Positions 8,889 to 18,016 of a stretch of DNA of 64,000 bases are shown here, one piece after another. The position numbers and the translations under genes are program-made. The stretch covers positions 1,178,001-1,242,000 of the forward strand of contig NZ_AP022610.1 of NCBI RefSeq assembly GCF_010729665.1, written 5' to 3'. The notes under the pieces are model-generated. The model saw only the letters and a list, made by a program, of their open reading frames with translations. It made no database searches and was not told where the DNA came from. The stretch is from Mycolicibacterium madagascariense. GTDB lineage: Bacteria > Actinomycetota > Actinomycetes > Mycobacteriales > Mycobacteriaceae. Position 1 is the stretch's first letter. Each line of letters opens with the position of its first letter.

Positions 8889-10301
8889 TTGCATTCCGAC
8901 GTCCTGATCGTCGGTGCTGGCAGCGCCGGTTGCGTTCTCGCCGTAGCTCTTTCGCGTGATCCGCACTGCCACGTGGCGGTCGCCGAAGCGGGTCCGGGAC
9001 CGTCGGACCCGGCCGTCGTCGACCAGATCGGCAACGGCACCGCCCTGCCGATCGGGCCACGGAGCTCGGTGGTGCGACGCTACGAGACGACGCTGACCGA
9101 ACGTCCCGCGCGGTCCGCCTCGATCATGCGGGGCGCCGTCGTCGGCGGGTCGGGCGCGGTCAACGGCGGCTACTTCGTGCGCGGGCTGGCGACCGACTTC
9201 GACGGCTGGGGCATTCCCGGCTGGTCCTGGGCCGACGTGCTGCCACACTTCCTCGACGTCGAGACCGACCTGGACTTCACCGGGCCGCTACACGGTTCCG
9301 CCGGCCCGATGCGCATTCGCCGGGTGACCGAATTCGAGACGGGCGCAGCCGCTTTCATCGACGCGGCGCGCGACCACGGCTACCCGTGGGTGGACGATCT
9401 CAACGGTGACGCGCCGGGGCGCGCCGGCGTGGGCGCCGTCCCGCTCAACATCGACGCGGGCCGCAGGCTCGGGCCCGGCGAGGCGTTCCTCGGACCGGCC
9501 GCGGACCGACCGAACCTGGCCGTGCATCCGCACACCAGGGCCCTGCGCATCGCGTTCGCCGGCCACCGCGCCATCGGCGTCGACTGCGTCGGCGCGCGGG
9601 GACGGCAGCGACTGACCGCCGACCGCGTCGTGCTCGCGGCGGGCGCGATCGGCTCGGCACACCTGCTCATGCTGTCGGGCATCGGGCCGGCCGGGCTGCT
9701 GTCCGCCGCGGGCGTGCCAGTGCTCGCCGACCTACCGGTGGGGACGCGCAGCGTCGATCATCCCGAATGGGTGCTGCCCGTCGACTGGCCCGCGGCGCCG
9801 GGGCATCCGCCGCTGGAAGCCCTGCTCACCACCGCAACCGGTCTCGAGATCCGTTGTTACACGACGGGTTTCGGGGCGATGATCGGTGGCGACCACGATC
9901 CGGCGGACCGGCCGCACCTCGGGGTGACGCTCATGCGCCCGCACTCCCGCGGCACCGTCACCCTGGCCTCGGCCGATCCCGACGTGGCGCCGCTCATCCG
10001 GCACCGCTACGACGACGACGCCCGCGACGTCGAACTGCTCGCCGCGGGCGCCGAGCTCGCCCACGACCTGGCGGGGTCGGGGTACCACGCCAGGGAGTCG
10101 AACTGGTCGACGTCGCAGCACCTGTGCGGCACGGTGCCGATGGGCGAAGACGGTCAGGCGCCGCTCGACGAGCGTTGCCGGGTGCGGGGATTGGAGGGGC
10201 TGTGGGTCGTCGACGGCTCCATCCTGCCCGCCATCACCAGCCGCGGACCGCACGCCACGATCGTGATGATCGGCCACCGCGCAGCGGAATTCATCCGTTG
10301 A
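8889..10301 (+). CDS. mftG: MftG, GMC oxidoreductase, mycofactocin dehydrogenase
   Basis: A 470-residue glucose-methanol-choline (GMC) flavoprotein. In mycobacteria MftG reoxidises reduced mycofactocin and feeds electrons toward the respiratory chain, which is needed for alcohol use. The FAD fold opens the protein (SDVLIVGAGSAGCVLAVAL, residues 3-21); the GMC signature RGAVVGGSGAVNGGYFVRG is near residues 81-99. The C-terminal active-site region includes STSQHLCGTVPMG and VVDGSILPAITSRGPHATI. No ATG or GTG is available near the fold; TTG at 8889, eight bases after the mftF stop, is taken as start and gives MHSDVLIVG. Its 3' end overlaps the convergent racemase gene by 11 bases. Confidence 0.92.
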   Translation: MHSDVLIVGAGSAGCVLAVALSRDPHCHVAVAEAGPGPSDPAVVDQIGNGTALPIGPRSSVVRRYETTLTERPARSASIMRGAVVGGSGAVNGGYFVRGLATDFDGWGIPGWSWADVLPHFLDVETDLDFTGPLHGSAGPMRIRRVTEFETGAAAFIDAARDHGYPWVDDLNGDAPGRAGVGAVPLNIDAGRRLGPGEAFLGPAADRPNLAVHPHTRALRIAFAGHRAIGVDCVGARGRQRLTADRVVLAAGAIGSAHLLMLSGIGPAGLLSAAGVPVLADLPVGTRSVDHPEWVLPVDWPAAPGHPPLEALLTTATGLEIRCYTTGFGAMIGGDHDPADRPHLGVTLMRPHSRGTVTLASADPDVAPLIRHRYDDDARDVELLAAGAELAHDLAGSGYHARESNWSTSQHLCGTVPMGEDGQAPLDERCRVRGLEGLWVVDGSILPAITSRGPHATIVMIGHRAAEFIR

Positions 10302-10956
10302 CGCGGCGCATCGTGACCAGCGCCTCGGCCAGCAGAGTGGCGGCCACCACCCCGTCGACGACGGGGACGCCGAGCCGTGCACCGAGCGGCGCGGCGAACG
10401 GCGCCATCGCGGCGCAGCCGAGCACGATGGCGCGGCTGCCGTCCTGCGCCAGCGCCTTCTCGCAGAGATCGCCGACCGGCTCGATCGTGCCGGGATCGGA
10501 ATCGAGCACCAGCACCGGGATGTCGCAGGCGTACACGCCGAGACACTGACTGGGCGTGTACGTCTTCGCCAGCGACCACGCCGTCGGCACCGTCGACGAC
10601 ATCGAGGTCACCACCGAGAAGCTGCCTGCGCCCAGGGCCGCGGCGTGCATGGCCGCCTGCGCGATGCCGAGCACGGGCACGTCGACCGCGGCGCGCACCC
10701 GTTCCAGGCCGGGGTCGCCGAAGCAGGCGATCACGACGGCGTCGGGTGCCTGCGCGGACGCCGCAGCCTTGAAGACCTCGTCGAGAAGCCCTGGGAGGCA
10801 ACGACGTTCGTCGTCGTCGCTCTCGATGCTCGCGGGACCGCCCACGGGGTTGACCGCGACGACCTCGGTGCCGGGCCCGGCGACGGCGCGCGCGCTCGCC
10901 CCGATGGCCTCGGTCATCGACGCGGTGCTGTTGGGATTGACGATCAGGAGCCGCAC
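10291..10956 (-). CDS. Asp/Glu/hydantoin racemase family protein
   Basis: A 221-residue cofactor-independent racemase of the Asp/Glu/hydantoin superfamily, which inverts a chiral carbon by a two-base mechanism. Both catalytic cysteines are in place: VVIACFGDPGLE (about residue 76) and IVLGCAAMAPFA (about residue 179). The N-terminal LLIVNPNST and the segment GIAQAAMHAA are family hallmarks. It could be a hydantoin or allantoin racemase or an arylmalonate-decarboxylase relative; the substrate cannot be chosen. The GTG start lies inside the 3' end of a small gene, and the 3' end overlaps mftG by 11 bases on the other strand. It probably belongs to the operon controlled by the divergent TetR gene. 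Confidence 0.85.
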   Translation of the reverse strand: MRLLIVNPNSTASMTEAIGASARAVAGPGTEVVAVNPVGGPASIESDDDERRCLPGLLDEVFKAAASAQAPDAVVIACFGDPGLERVRAAVDVPVLGIAQAAMHAAALGAGSFSVVTSMSSTVPTAWSLAKTYTPSQCLGVYACDIPVLVLDSDPGTIEPVGDLCEKALAQDGSRAIVLGCAAMAPFAAPLGARLGVPVVDGVVAATLLAEALVTMRRVNG

Positions 10957-11111
10957 GCGCCCAGTTTACGGCCGGTGCGTGCGACGAGGCCGAACCGTCT
11001 GCCGTCGCGGCCCGGTGCCCAGACGGCGAACGAGCACCAGCGGCGCGCGGGCGACAGCCGTGCCATCGCCGGATCGATATCCTGGTCGGACGACGCGAGC
11101 GTGTCGACCAT
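10944..11111 (-). CDS. small hypothetical protein (55 residues)
   Basis: A reading frame too short for most gene callers: starts MVDTLASSDQDIDPA and ends RKLGACGS, 55 residues. The ATG at 11111 has AAGGAGC at ideal distance (GAAGGAGCGCACCGCC before ATG), one of the better ribosome-binding sites nearby. The stop lies 10 bases past the start of the racemase gene, giving a 13-base overlap and likely translational coupling. The middle is Arg/Trp-rich (ARRWCSFAVWAPGRDGRR). No family recognised; it could also be a leader peptide that sets racemase translation. Confidence 0.45.
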   Translation of the reverse strand: MVDTLASSDQDIDPAMARLSPARRWCSFAVWAPGRDGRRFGLVARTGRKLGACGS

Positions 11112-11141
11112 GGCGGTGCGCTCCTTCGTCGGCAGCGTTTC

Positions 11142-11176
11142 GAGACTAACAGTCTTGGTGATGAACCCATAGTCTC
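11142..11176. promoter_or_regulatory. candidate TetR operator, divergent promoter
   Basis: GAGACTA (11142-11148) and its complement TAGTCTC (11170-11176) form an inverted repeat of 7-bp arms; inside it, AGACT-AAC-AGTCT (11143-11155) is a second tight palindrome. It sits between the small-ORF/racemase unit and the divergent TetR gene, the expected place for an autoregulated TetR site. GGAGGTGAG follows as the TetR ribosome-binding site. Confidence 0.6.
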
Positions 11177-11203
11177 AAAAGTGAGTGCGGGGCGGGAGGT
11201 GAG

Positions 11204-11833
11204 ATGACCGAGGGACGAGGCGATCCACGCCCCGCCCGCTCACGGGCGCGGCTGCTGGAGGCCGCCACGGCGCTCCTGCGCTCGGGCGGCCCCGGTGCGG
11301 TCACCATCGACGCCGTCACCAGCAGCGCCAACGTGGCGCGCGCGACGCTGTACCGGCACTTCTCCGGCGCCAACGATCTGCTGGCCGCCAGCTTCACCAG
11401 CCTGATCCCACCGCCGCCGATGCCGCCGGAGGACGGCACGCTGCGGGAGCGGTTGACCGCGATCGTGGTGGCCTGGGGGGAGTCGGTCGCCGAGGCGCCC
11501 ACCATCCTGACCGCCATGTCGTGGCTGGCGCTGGGGCCGGACATCGATCACGTGCCCTCGTCACGGCCCGACGGTGCCCCCGGTTCGGAGCTGCACTCGC
11601 TGCGGGAGCGGATCGCTCAGCAGTACTCGGCGCCGTTCGACGTCATCTTCGACGGTCCGCAGGCCGCGGCCGAGCTCAAACCCTTCGACCGCACAACGGC
11701 TTTCGCGCTACTGATCGGACCCCTGGCCTTCGGCCGGATCAGCACGCTCGCCGACTTCGACTACCGCGCGGTCGCCGTCGCGGCCGTCGACGGCTTCCTG
11801 ACCGCCTTCGCCAAGCGTTCCGGCGACGACTAG
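11204..11833 (+). CDS. TetR/AcrR family transcriptional regulator
   Basis: A 209-residue TetR-type repressor. DNA-binding helices occupy about residues 10-58 (SRARLLEAATALLRSGGPGAV, then SANVARATLYRHFSGANDLL). The C-terminal part is helical and has no recognisable ligand signature. The ATG is preceded by a strong GGAGGTGAG. It is divergent from the small ORF/racemase pair, with palindromes between them, so it probably represses that unit and itself. Its stop overlaps the stop of the convergent P450 gene by four bases. Confidence 0.88.
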   Translation: MTEGRGDPRPARSRARLLEAATALLRSGGPGAVTIDAVTSSANVARATLYRHFSGANDLLAASFTSLIPPPPMPPEDGTLRERLTAIVVAWGESVAEAPTILTAMSWLALGPDIDHVPSSRPDGAPGSELHSLRERIAQQYSAPFDVIFDGPQAAAELKPFDRTTAFALLIGPLAFGRISTLADFDYRAVAVAAVDGFLTAFAKRSGDD

Positions 11834-13080
11834 CGCAGCGCGTACCTGATCGGGAGGTGCTTGAGGCCCCCGACGAACGTCGTCGCGGAAAGCTCTGGGG
11901 GCCCGGCCAATTCGACGGACGACAGCCGCGGGACGAGTTCGGTGAACAGGCTGTTCATCTCCATCCGCGCGAGCGCGGCGCCCAGGCAGAAGTGCACGCC
12001 GTAGCCGAAGGCCACGTGCTTGTTGGGGTCGCGGCCGACGTCGAACCGGAACGGGTCGGTGAACACCTCCTCGTCGCGGTTGCCCGACACGTACGCCAGA
12101 TACACGGACTCACCGGCCGCGATGTCCACCCCGCGCACCGTGGTGTCGGCGGACGCCGTGCGCATAAACTCCTTGACGGGGGTCGACCACCGGATCATCT
12201 CCTCGACGGCGGTCGGCATCAGACCCGGATCCTCGCGTAGCCGTCGAAGTTCGGCGGGATTGTCGATCAGCGCGCGCATCCCGCCGGAGATGGCGTCCTT
12301 CGTGGTGTCGTGGCCGGCGCTGGCCACGATCACGTAGTACGAGGCGGTGTCCACCTCGGACAGCGGCTCACCGTCGATCGTGCCGTTGGCGATGGCCGAG
12401 GCCAGGTCGTCGGTCGGCTGCGCGCGCCGCGACGCCGTCAACTCCGAGAAGTAGGCGAAGAAGTCGAGGAGCACGGCCATCTGCTCCTCGGGGGTGGTGC
12501 CGCGCTTGTACTCGTCGTCGTCCCCGCCGAACATCTCCTGGGTGAGCGCGTGCATGCGGCCGAAGTCGGATTCGGGCAGCCCGAGCAGCGACATGATCAC
12601 GTACAGCGGGAAGTCGACCGCGACGTCGGTGACGAAGTCGCATTCCGGTCCGATGTCGGCCATCTTGTCGACGTAGCGCCTCGCCAGTTCGTCCACCCGG
12701 ACCTTGAGCGCGCGCATTGCCTTCGGGCGGAACCAGTCGGCGCCGATCGAGCGCACCTTGCGATGGTGCGGGTCGTCCATGTGGATCAGCGTCCGCAGGC
12801 CCATGCCCGCCTCGAGCTGCGCCTTGGCCAGGTCGTCGGCCGCGGCGGTGGACAGCAGCGGGCGCGGCTCGCTGAGGAACAGTTCGTTGTCGCGTTCGAT
12901 GGCCATGATGTCGGCGTGCTTGGTGATCGCCCAGAACGGTCGGTAGGGCCAAACGTCCACCCAGGCAACGGGATCGTGAGCGCGCAGCTCGGCCAGCGCG
13001 GCGTGCAGCCGGTCGTCGTCGGCATAGGCCGTGGGATCGGCCAGGACCTTGGCGGCGGGGTTCACGATCGGTGTGCTCAT
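11830..13080 (-). CDS. cytochrome P450
   Basis: A 416-residue soluble bacterial P450 monooxygenase. All core motifs are present: I-helix AGHDTT (about residue 250), K-helix ExxR in EEMIR (about 289), and the heme-thiolate loop FGYGVHFCLGAALAR (Cys near residue 362). Substrate is unknown; the CYP family was not assigned. The ATG follows CAGGAG. No ferredoxin gene is adjacent, but the reductase at the start of the window is a possible redox partner. A palindrome (13105-13120) between it and the divergent esterase suggests shared repression. Confidence 0.93.
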   Translation of the reverse strand: MSTPIVNPAAKVLADPTAYADDDRLHAALAELRAHDPVAWVDVWPYRPFWAITKHADIMAIERDNELFLSEPRPLLSTAAADDLAKAQLEAGMGLRTLIHMDDPHHRKVRSIGADWFRPKAMRALKVRVDELARRYVDKMADIGPECDFVTDVAVDFPLYVIMSLLGLPESDFGRMHALTQEMFGGDDDEYKRGTTPEEQMAVLLDFFAYFSELTASRRAQPTDDLASAIANGTIDGEPLSEVDTASYYVIVASAGHDTTKDAISGGMRALIDNPAELRRLREDPGLMPTAVEEMIRWSTPVKEFMRTASADTTVRGVDIAAGESVYLAYVSGNRDEEVFTDPFRFDVGRDPNKHVAFGYGVHFCLGAALARMEMNSLFTELVPRLSSVELAGPPELSATTFVGGLKHLPIRYALR

Positions 13081-13104
13081 CGGACTCCTGAATCACGGTC
13101 GACT

Positions 13105-13120
13105 CTTGACGGGTGTCAAG
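13105..13120. promoter_or_regulatory. candidate operator between P450 and esterase
   Basis: Perfect palindrome CTTGAC-GGGT-GTCAAG with 6-bp arms. It lies where the P450 transcript would start (TAAAAT at 13127-13132 on the minus strand is a plausible -10 box), 25 bases above the P450 start codon. A repressor of TetR or similar type is the likely ligand. Confidence 0.5.
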
Positions 13121-13194
13121 CGGGATTTTATGGCGACCGCCCGAACCTCAGGGTCGGATTGCCGGGATCCAGGTGTTCAGTAGGCTCGGCGGCA

Positions 13195-14778
13195 ATGCGA
13201 TCTGAATCGGTGGGGCGCCGCACGACCGCGATACTCCTGGCCATCCTGGTCCTCGTCACGGGGTGTGCGCGTGGTGAGGGCGAGGCCGCCAAGCCCGCGC
13301 CGCCCGTCGATCCGGAACTGGTGCAGACCGCGACGGGGTGGGTGCGTGGCGTCGTCACCGCCGACCATCGGTTGTTCGCCGGAATCCCCTATGCGGCACC
13401 GCCGGTCGGGCCGCTGCGCTGGCAACCGCCCGCGCCGGCACTGCCCTGGCCGGGGGTGCGGGACGCCACGCACAACGGACCCCGCTGCATGCAGGACACC
13501 AGCGACCTGGAGATGGGCCGTCAGACGTCCGAGGACTGCCTGACGCTCAACGTGTGGACGCCACCGGTGTCGGGCGCCAAGCGCGCCGTCATGGTGTGGA
13601 TCCACGGCGGCGCGTTCATCAACGGCAGCGGTGGGCTGTACGACTCGCACTGGCTCGTCGACCGGGGCGACGTCGTGGTCGTCACCCTGAACTACCGACT
13701 GGGCGCGCTGGGCTTCCTCGCCCACCCCGCGCTGGGCTCCACCGGCGCCGTCGGCAACTTCGGACTGGCCGACCAGCAGGCCGCGCTGCGCTGGGTGCAC
13801 GACAACATCGCCCGCTTCGGCGGCGACCCCGGCGCCGTCACGATCGCCGGTGAGTCCGCGGGCGGCATGTCGGTCTGCGACCACCTCGTCGCCCCCGGCT
13901 CGTCGGGCCTGTTCCGGGCGGCGCTCATCCAGAGCGGCCCGTGCCAGGCGCAGGTCGCCCTCCCCGTCGCCCAGCGCGCGAGCCTCGACTACGCCCGCGA
14001 CGCCGGTTGCGGCAACCCCGCGACGGCCGCCGCCTGCCTGCGCGCGCTGCCGGCGAACAAGCTGCGAAAACCGGTGTGGTACTACCACATTGGCGACGAC
14101 TCGCTGAGCGGCCCGGTGACCGGTACGGACGTCCTGCCGGTGGATCCGATGGTCGCGATCGGCGAGGGGCGTGCGGCCAAGGTGCCGGTCCTGGTCGGCA
14201 GCAACGCCGACGAGTTCACGCTGTTCGTCGCGCTGCAGTACCTCCGGCTGAATCGACCGTATACGCAGGGTCAGTATCCCCAGCTGCTCGCCGAGACGTT
14301 CGGCACCGACGGTCCCGCCGTCGCCGCCCGCTACCCGCTGACGCGGTACCGGGGGAGCGTGCCGCTGGCCTACTCCGCCGCGGTGACCGACGGCGTGTTC
14401 GCGTGCGTCGCCGACCGCACCGCCGAGGGGATGGCGAAGAACGCGGACGTCTACGCCTACGAGTTCAACGACCGCGGCGCTCCCGCGCCCGATCCGTTCA
14501 GGACGCTGCCCTTCCCGATGGGCGCGAGCCACTCCCTGGAACTGCGGTACCTGTTCGACATCGGCGGCGCCCCGCCGCTGAACCCCGACCAGCAGGTGCT
14601 CTCCGATCAGATGATCGACGCCTGGACCCGGTTCGTCCGCGGCGGCAACCCCGGTCCGCACTGGCCGAAGTTCGGTGCCGGTGAGGACCGATGGTCGCTG
14701 CGCCCCGACGGCAGCAGGGTCGAGACCGACTTCGACGACGTCCACCAGTGCCCGTTCTGGGCGGGCGTGCAGGGGTGA
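13195..14778 (+). CDS. lipoprotein carboxylesterase (type B)
   Basis: A 527-residue alpha/beta-hydrolase of the carboxylesterase type-B family, exported and lipid-anchored. The N-terminus is a lipoprotein signal: basic residues, a hydrophobic run ILLAILVLV and the lipobox VTG-C at about residue 23. The oxyanion region IHGGAF is near residue 141, the nucleophile Ser lies in GESAGG (about 219-224), the acid Glu probably in SNADEF and the His in MGASHS. TAGGCT (13181-13186) stands eight bases before the ATG and there is no ribosome-binding site, so the mRNA may be leaderless. Substrate is unknown; lipids or esters at the cell envelope are likely. Confidence 0.92.
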   Translation: MRSESVGRRTTAILLAILVLVTGCARGEGEAAKPAPPVDPELVQTATGWVRGVVTADHRLFAGIPYAAPPVGPLRWQPPAPALPWPGVRDATHNGPRCMQDTSDLEMGRQTSEDCLTLNVWTPPVSGAKRAVMVWIHGGAFINGSGGLYDSHWLVDRGDVVVVTLNYRLGALGFLAHPALGSTGAVGNFGLADQQAALRWVHDNIARFGGDPGAVTIAGESAGGMSVCDHLVAPGSSGLFRAALIQSGPCQAQVALPVAQRASLDYARDAGCGNPATAAACLRALPANKLRKPVWYYHIGDDSLSGPVTGTDVLPVDPMVAIGEGRAAKVPVLVGSNADEFTLFVALQYLRLNRPYTQGQYPQLLAETFGTDGPAVAARYPLTRYRGSVPLAYSAAVTDGVFACVADRTAEGMAKNADVYAYEFNDRGAPAPDPFRTLPFPMGASHSLELRYLFDIGGAPPLNPDQQVLSDQMIDAWTRFVRGGNPGPHWPKFGAGEDRWSLRPDGSRVETDFDDVHQCPFWAGVQG

Positions 14779-14867
14779 GGACGCCGCGCCGCGACGGCCG
14801 TGCCGGCGGGCGGATTCCTCGCGGTGGCGTCGCGGTCGGCGCAGGTCGACCGGCATCGCGGAAGAAT

Positions 14868-14896
14868 TTGGAGCAGACCGGGATCTGAGGCATACT
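14868..14896 (+). promoter_or_regulatory. predicted SigA promoter of the S10 operon
   Basis: -35 TTGGAG (14868-14873) and -10 CATACT (14891-14896) separated by 17 bases. It is placed about 270 bases before rpsJ, implying a long 5' leader. GGGTTGCCTTG directly follows the expected start site and recurs after the spc promoter. Confidence 0.6.
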
Positions 14897-14900
14897 GTTC

Positions 14901-15168
14901 GGGTTGCCTTGAGCCGGGTTCACACCTGCTCGGGCATCCGACCAGCGTCCTTACGGATGCGTCCGGTCCCAACACTCGAGTGCGGCGAAACCAGCGGCGC
15001 AGGAGAGTGTGCGCGAGGGCGACACACCCGAGCGCGGGGGCCGGTGAACCAGAGACAGGTAAACAGCGGCGGCATAGCCAGCGTGACGCACCCAGTGCGT
15101 GGCGCACTAGGTCGGGCAAGACGAGCACGGCCCCATCGTGGGCCCGTTAATAGTGAGGTAGGACAAGC
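14901..15168 (+). other. S10 operon 5' leader
   Basis: The 389-base gap between the esterase and rpsJ holds the promoter and this leader, with no gene. It opens with GGGTTGCCTTG (14901-14911). A 7-bp stem GCATCCG/CGGATGC (14934-14940 with 14954-14960) comes next, and a further stem ACGCA/TGCGT around CCCAG sits near 15083-15097. In other bacteria S10 leaders bind L4 for autoregulation; whether this one does is not shown by the sequence. The ribosome-binding site of rpsJ is GAGGTAGGA. Confidence 0.5.
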
Positions 15169-15474
15169 GTGGCGGGACAAAAGATCCGCATCAGGCTCAA
15201 GGCCTATGACCACGAGGCCATCGATGCCTCGGCGCGCAAGATCGTCGAGACGGTCACCCGTACGGGCGCGAGCGTCGTGGGCCCGGTGCCGCTGCCGACC
15301 GAGAAGAACGTCTATTGCGTCATCCGGTCCCCGCACAAGTACAAGGACTCGCGGGAGCACTTCGAGATGCGCACCCACAAGCGCCTGATCGACATCCTCG
15401 ACCCGACGCCGAAGACCGTTGACGCCCTGATGCGCATCGATCTGCCGGCGAGCGTCGACGTCAACATTCAATAG
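15169..15474 (+). CDS. rpsJ: 30S ribosomal protein S10
   Basis: A 101-residue S10, first gene of the S10 operon. Family sequence runs from [20 protein letters not shown] through [18 protein letters not shown] to the [14 protein letters not shown] segment. S10 sits in the 30S head and, as NusE, joins NusB in transcription antitermination. GTG start after GAGGTAGGA. Length matches mycobacterial S10; nothing is missing. Confidence 0.98.
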
Positions 15475-15500
15475 TCATCGCAGTAGGAGATTCCAGAACA

Positions 15501-16154
15501 ATGGCACGCAAAGGCATTCTGGGCACCAAGCTGGGCATGACGCAGGTGTTCGACGAGAACAACAAGGTCGTCCCAGTCACGGTCGTCAAGGCCGGCCCCA
15601 ACGTGGTGACCCGCATCCGCACCACCGAGCGCGACGGCTACAGCGCCGTGCAACTCGCCTACGGCGAGATCAGCCCGCGCAAGGTCAACAAGCCGGTCAC
15701 CGGTCAGTACGCCGCCGCGGGCGTCAACCCGCGCAGGCACCTCGCCGAGCTGCGGCTCGACGACGAGTCCGCGGCCGCCGACTACGAGGTCGGCCAGGAG
15801 CTGACCGCCGAGATCTTCGTCGACGGCAGCTACGTCGACGTCACCGGCACCAGCAAGGGCAAGGGCTTCGCGGGCACCATGAAGCGCCACGGGTTCAAGG
15901 GTCAGGGCGCCGCGCACGGCGCGCAGGCCGTGCACCGTCGGCCCGGCTCGATCGGTGGCTGCGCCACGCCGGGTCGCGTCTTCAAGGGCACCCGCATGTC
16001 CGGCCGCATGGGCAGCGACAAGATCACGACGCAGAACCTGAAGGTGCACAAGGTCGACGCCGAGAACGGCGTGATCCTCATCAAGGGCGCCATCCCCGGC
16101 CGCAACGGCGGGCTCGTCGTGGTTCGCTCCGCGATCAAACGAGGTGAGAAGTAA
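15501..16154 (+). CDS. rplC: 50S ribosomal protein L3
   Basis: A 217-residue L3, early 50S assembly protein whose long loop reaches the peptidyl-transferase centre. The start [16 protein letters not shown] and the loop [25 protein letters not shown] are diagnostic. ATG start, 26 bases after rpsJ, with GTAGGAG upstream. Its TAA shares a base with the rplD ATG. Confidence 0.98.
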   Translation: MARKGILGTKLGMTQVFDENNKVVPVTVVKAGPNVVTRIRTTERDGYSAVQLAYGEISPRKVNKPVTGQYAAAGVNPRRHLAELRLDDESAAADYEVGQELTAEIFVDGSYVDVTGTSKGKGFAGTMKRHGFKGQGAAHGAQAVHRRPGSIGGCATPGRVFKGTRMSGRMGSDKITTQNLKVHKVDAENGVILIKGAIPGRNGGLVVVRSAIKRGEK

Positions 16155-16831
16155 TGGCTAGCAAGTCCATTGACGTCCGTACCCCGGATGGCAAGCAGGA
16201 CGGCAGCGTCGAGCTGCCCGCCGCGCTGTTCGACGTCGAGCCCAACATCGCGCTGATGCACCAGGTGGTCATCGCGCAGTTGGCCGCCGCACGCCAGGGC
16301 ACGCACTCGACCAAGACCCGCGCCGAGGTCTCCGGTGGCGGCAAGAAGCCGTACCGCCAGAAGGGCACCGGCCGCGCCCGTCAGGGTTCGACGCGTGCGC
16401 CGCAGTTCACCGGCGGTGGCATCGTGCACGGCCCCAAGCCGCGCGACTACAGCCAGCGGACCCCGAAGAAGATGATCGCCGCCGCCCTGCGGTGCGCGCT
16501 GTCGGACCGGGCCCGCAACGACCGCATCTTCGCGGTCACCGAGCTGCTCAGCGGTCAGACGCCGTCGACGAAGGCCGTCAAGGCGTTCCTCGAGACGCTG
16601 CGCCCCGAGCGCACGCCCGGAAAGCGCAAGGTGCTCGTCGTCATCGGCCGCACCGACGAGGTCGCCGCCAAGAGCGTCCGCAACCTGCCGGGCATCAAGG
16701 TGATCGCGCCCGATCAGCTCAACACCTACGACGTCCTCGACGCCGACGACCTGGTGTTCAGCGTGGAAGCGCTCAACGCCTTCATCGCGTCGCACAGCGC
16801 CACCGAAGACAAGGAAGAGGTCTCGGCCTGA
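16154..16831 (+). CDS. rplD: 50S ribosomal protein L4
   Basis: A 225-residue L4, binding 23S rRNA domain I and lining the exit tunnel. The extended loop is visible in [20 protein letters not shown] followed by [16 protein letters not shown]. Actinobacterial L4 has a short acidic C-terminal tail, here TEDKEEVSA. Start and stop each share one base with the neighbouring genes, so translation is coupled. L4 is the known operon repressor in E. coli; here that role is only possible. Confidence 0.97.
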   Translation: MASKSIDVRTPDGKQDGSVELPAALFDVEPNIALMHQVVIAQLAAARQGTHSTKTRAEVSGGGKKPYRQKGTGRARQGSTRAPQFTGGGIVHGPKPRDYSQRTPKKMIAAALRCALSDRARNDRIFAVTELLSGQTPSTKAVKAFLETLRPERTPGKRKVLVVIGRTDEVAAKSVRNLPGIKVIAPDQLNTYDVLDADDLVFSVEALNAFIASHSATEDKEEVSA

Positions 16832-17133
16832 TGGCAACCATCACTGATCCCCGCGACATCATCCTGGCGCCGGTGATCTCCGAGAAGTCCTACGGGCTGA
16901 TCGAGGAGAACACCTACACGTTCGTCGTGCACCCTGACTCGAACAAGACGCAGATCAAGATCGCCATCGAGAAGATCTTCAGCGTCAAGGTCGACTCGGT
17001 CAACACGCTGAACCGCAACGGCAAGCGCAAGCGCACCCGGGCCGGCGTCGGCCAGCGCAAGAGCACCAAGCGCGCCATCGTCACGCTGGCCGCGGGCAGC
17101 AAGCCCATCGACCTGTTCGGAGCACCGGCCTAA
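16831..17133 (+). CDS. rplW: 50S ribosomal protein L23
   Basis: A 100-residue L23 at the tunnel exit, the docking point for trigger factor and the signal recognition particle. Family sequence [21 protein letters not shown] and [24 protein letters not shown] at 16831 overlaps the rplD stop (TGATG), which fixes the start. Usual length. Confidence 0.97.
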   Translation: MATITDPRDIILAPVISEKSYGLIEENTYTFVVHPDSNKTQIKIAIEKIFSVKVDSVNTLNRNGKRKRTRAGVGQRKSTKRAIVTLAAGSKPIDLFGAPA

Positions 17134-17167
17134 CGGCCGGCGGAAGCACAGAGGACAAGACACAGAC

Positions 17168-18004
17168 ATGGCCATTCGCAAGTACAAGCCGACGACCCCC
17201 GGTCGTCGCGGGTCGAGCGTCTCCGACTTCGCCGAGGTCACTCGGTCGACGCCGGAGAAGTCGCTCATCCGCCCGCTGCACAGCACCGGCGGTCGCAACG
17301 CGCACGGACGCATCACCACCCGGCACAAGGGTGGCGGTCACAAGCGTGCCTACCGCGTCATCGACTTCCGTCGCCACGACAAGGACGGCGTCGACGCCAA
17401 GGTCGCGCACATCGAGTACGACCCCAACCGCACCGCGAACATCGCACTGCTGCACTACGTCGACGGCGAGAAGCGCTACATCATCGCGCCGCAGGGACTG
17501 TCGCAGGGCGACCGCATCGAACAGGGGCCGAACGCCGACATCAAGCCGGGCAACAACCTGCCGCTGCGCAACATCCCCGCCGGTACCGTCATCCACGCCG
17601 TGGAACTGCGTCCCGGCGGTGGCGCCAAGATGGGCCGCTCGGCCGGGGTCAGCATCCAGCTGCTCGGCAAGGAAGGCACCTACGCGACGCTGCGCATGCC
17701 CAGCGGTGAGATCCGCCGCGTCGACGTGCGCTGCCGCGCCACCGTCGGCGAGGTCGGCAACGCCGAGCAGGGCAACATCAACTGGGGCAAGGCCGGCCGG
17801 ATGCGATGGAAGGGCAAGCGCCCCACCGTCCGTGGTGTCGTCATGAACCCGGTGGACCACCCGCACGGCGGTGGTGAGGGCAAGACCTCCGGTGGTCGCC
17901 ACCCGGTCAGCCCGTGGGGCAAGCCCGAGGGCCGCACCCGCAAGAACAAGCCGAGCGACAAGCTCATCGTCCGACGCCGTCGCACCGGCAAGAACAAGCG
18001 CTAG
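17168..18004 (+). CDS. rplB: 50S ribosomal protein L2
   Basis: A 278-residue L2, among the most conserved ribosomal proteins, needed for subunit joining and peptidyl transfer. The C-terminal motif [12 protein letters not shown] contains the essential His, and the protein ends in the basic tail [15 protein letters not shown] start 34 bases after rplW, with GAGGACAAGACACAGAC as the ribosome-binding area. Confidence 0.98.
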   Translation: MAIRKYKPTTPGRRGSSVSDFAEVTRSTPEKSLIRPLHSTGGRNAHGRITTRHKGGGHKRAYRVIDFRRHDKDGVDAKVAHIEYDPNRTANIALLHYVDGEKRYIIAPQGLSQGDRIEQGPNADIKPGNNLPLRNIPAGTVIHAVELRPGGGAKMGRSAGVSIQLLGKEGTYATLRMPSGEIRRVDVRCRATVGEVGNAEQGNINWGKAGRMRWKGKRPTVRGVVMNPVDHPHGGGEGKTSGGRHPVSPWGKPEGRTRKNKPSDKLIVRRRRTGKNKR

Positions 18005-18016
18005 GAGTATCCAGCG

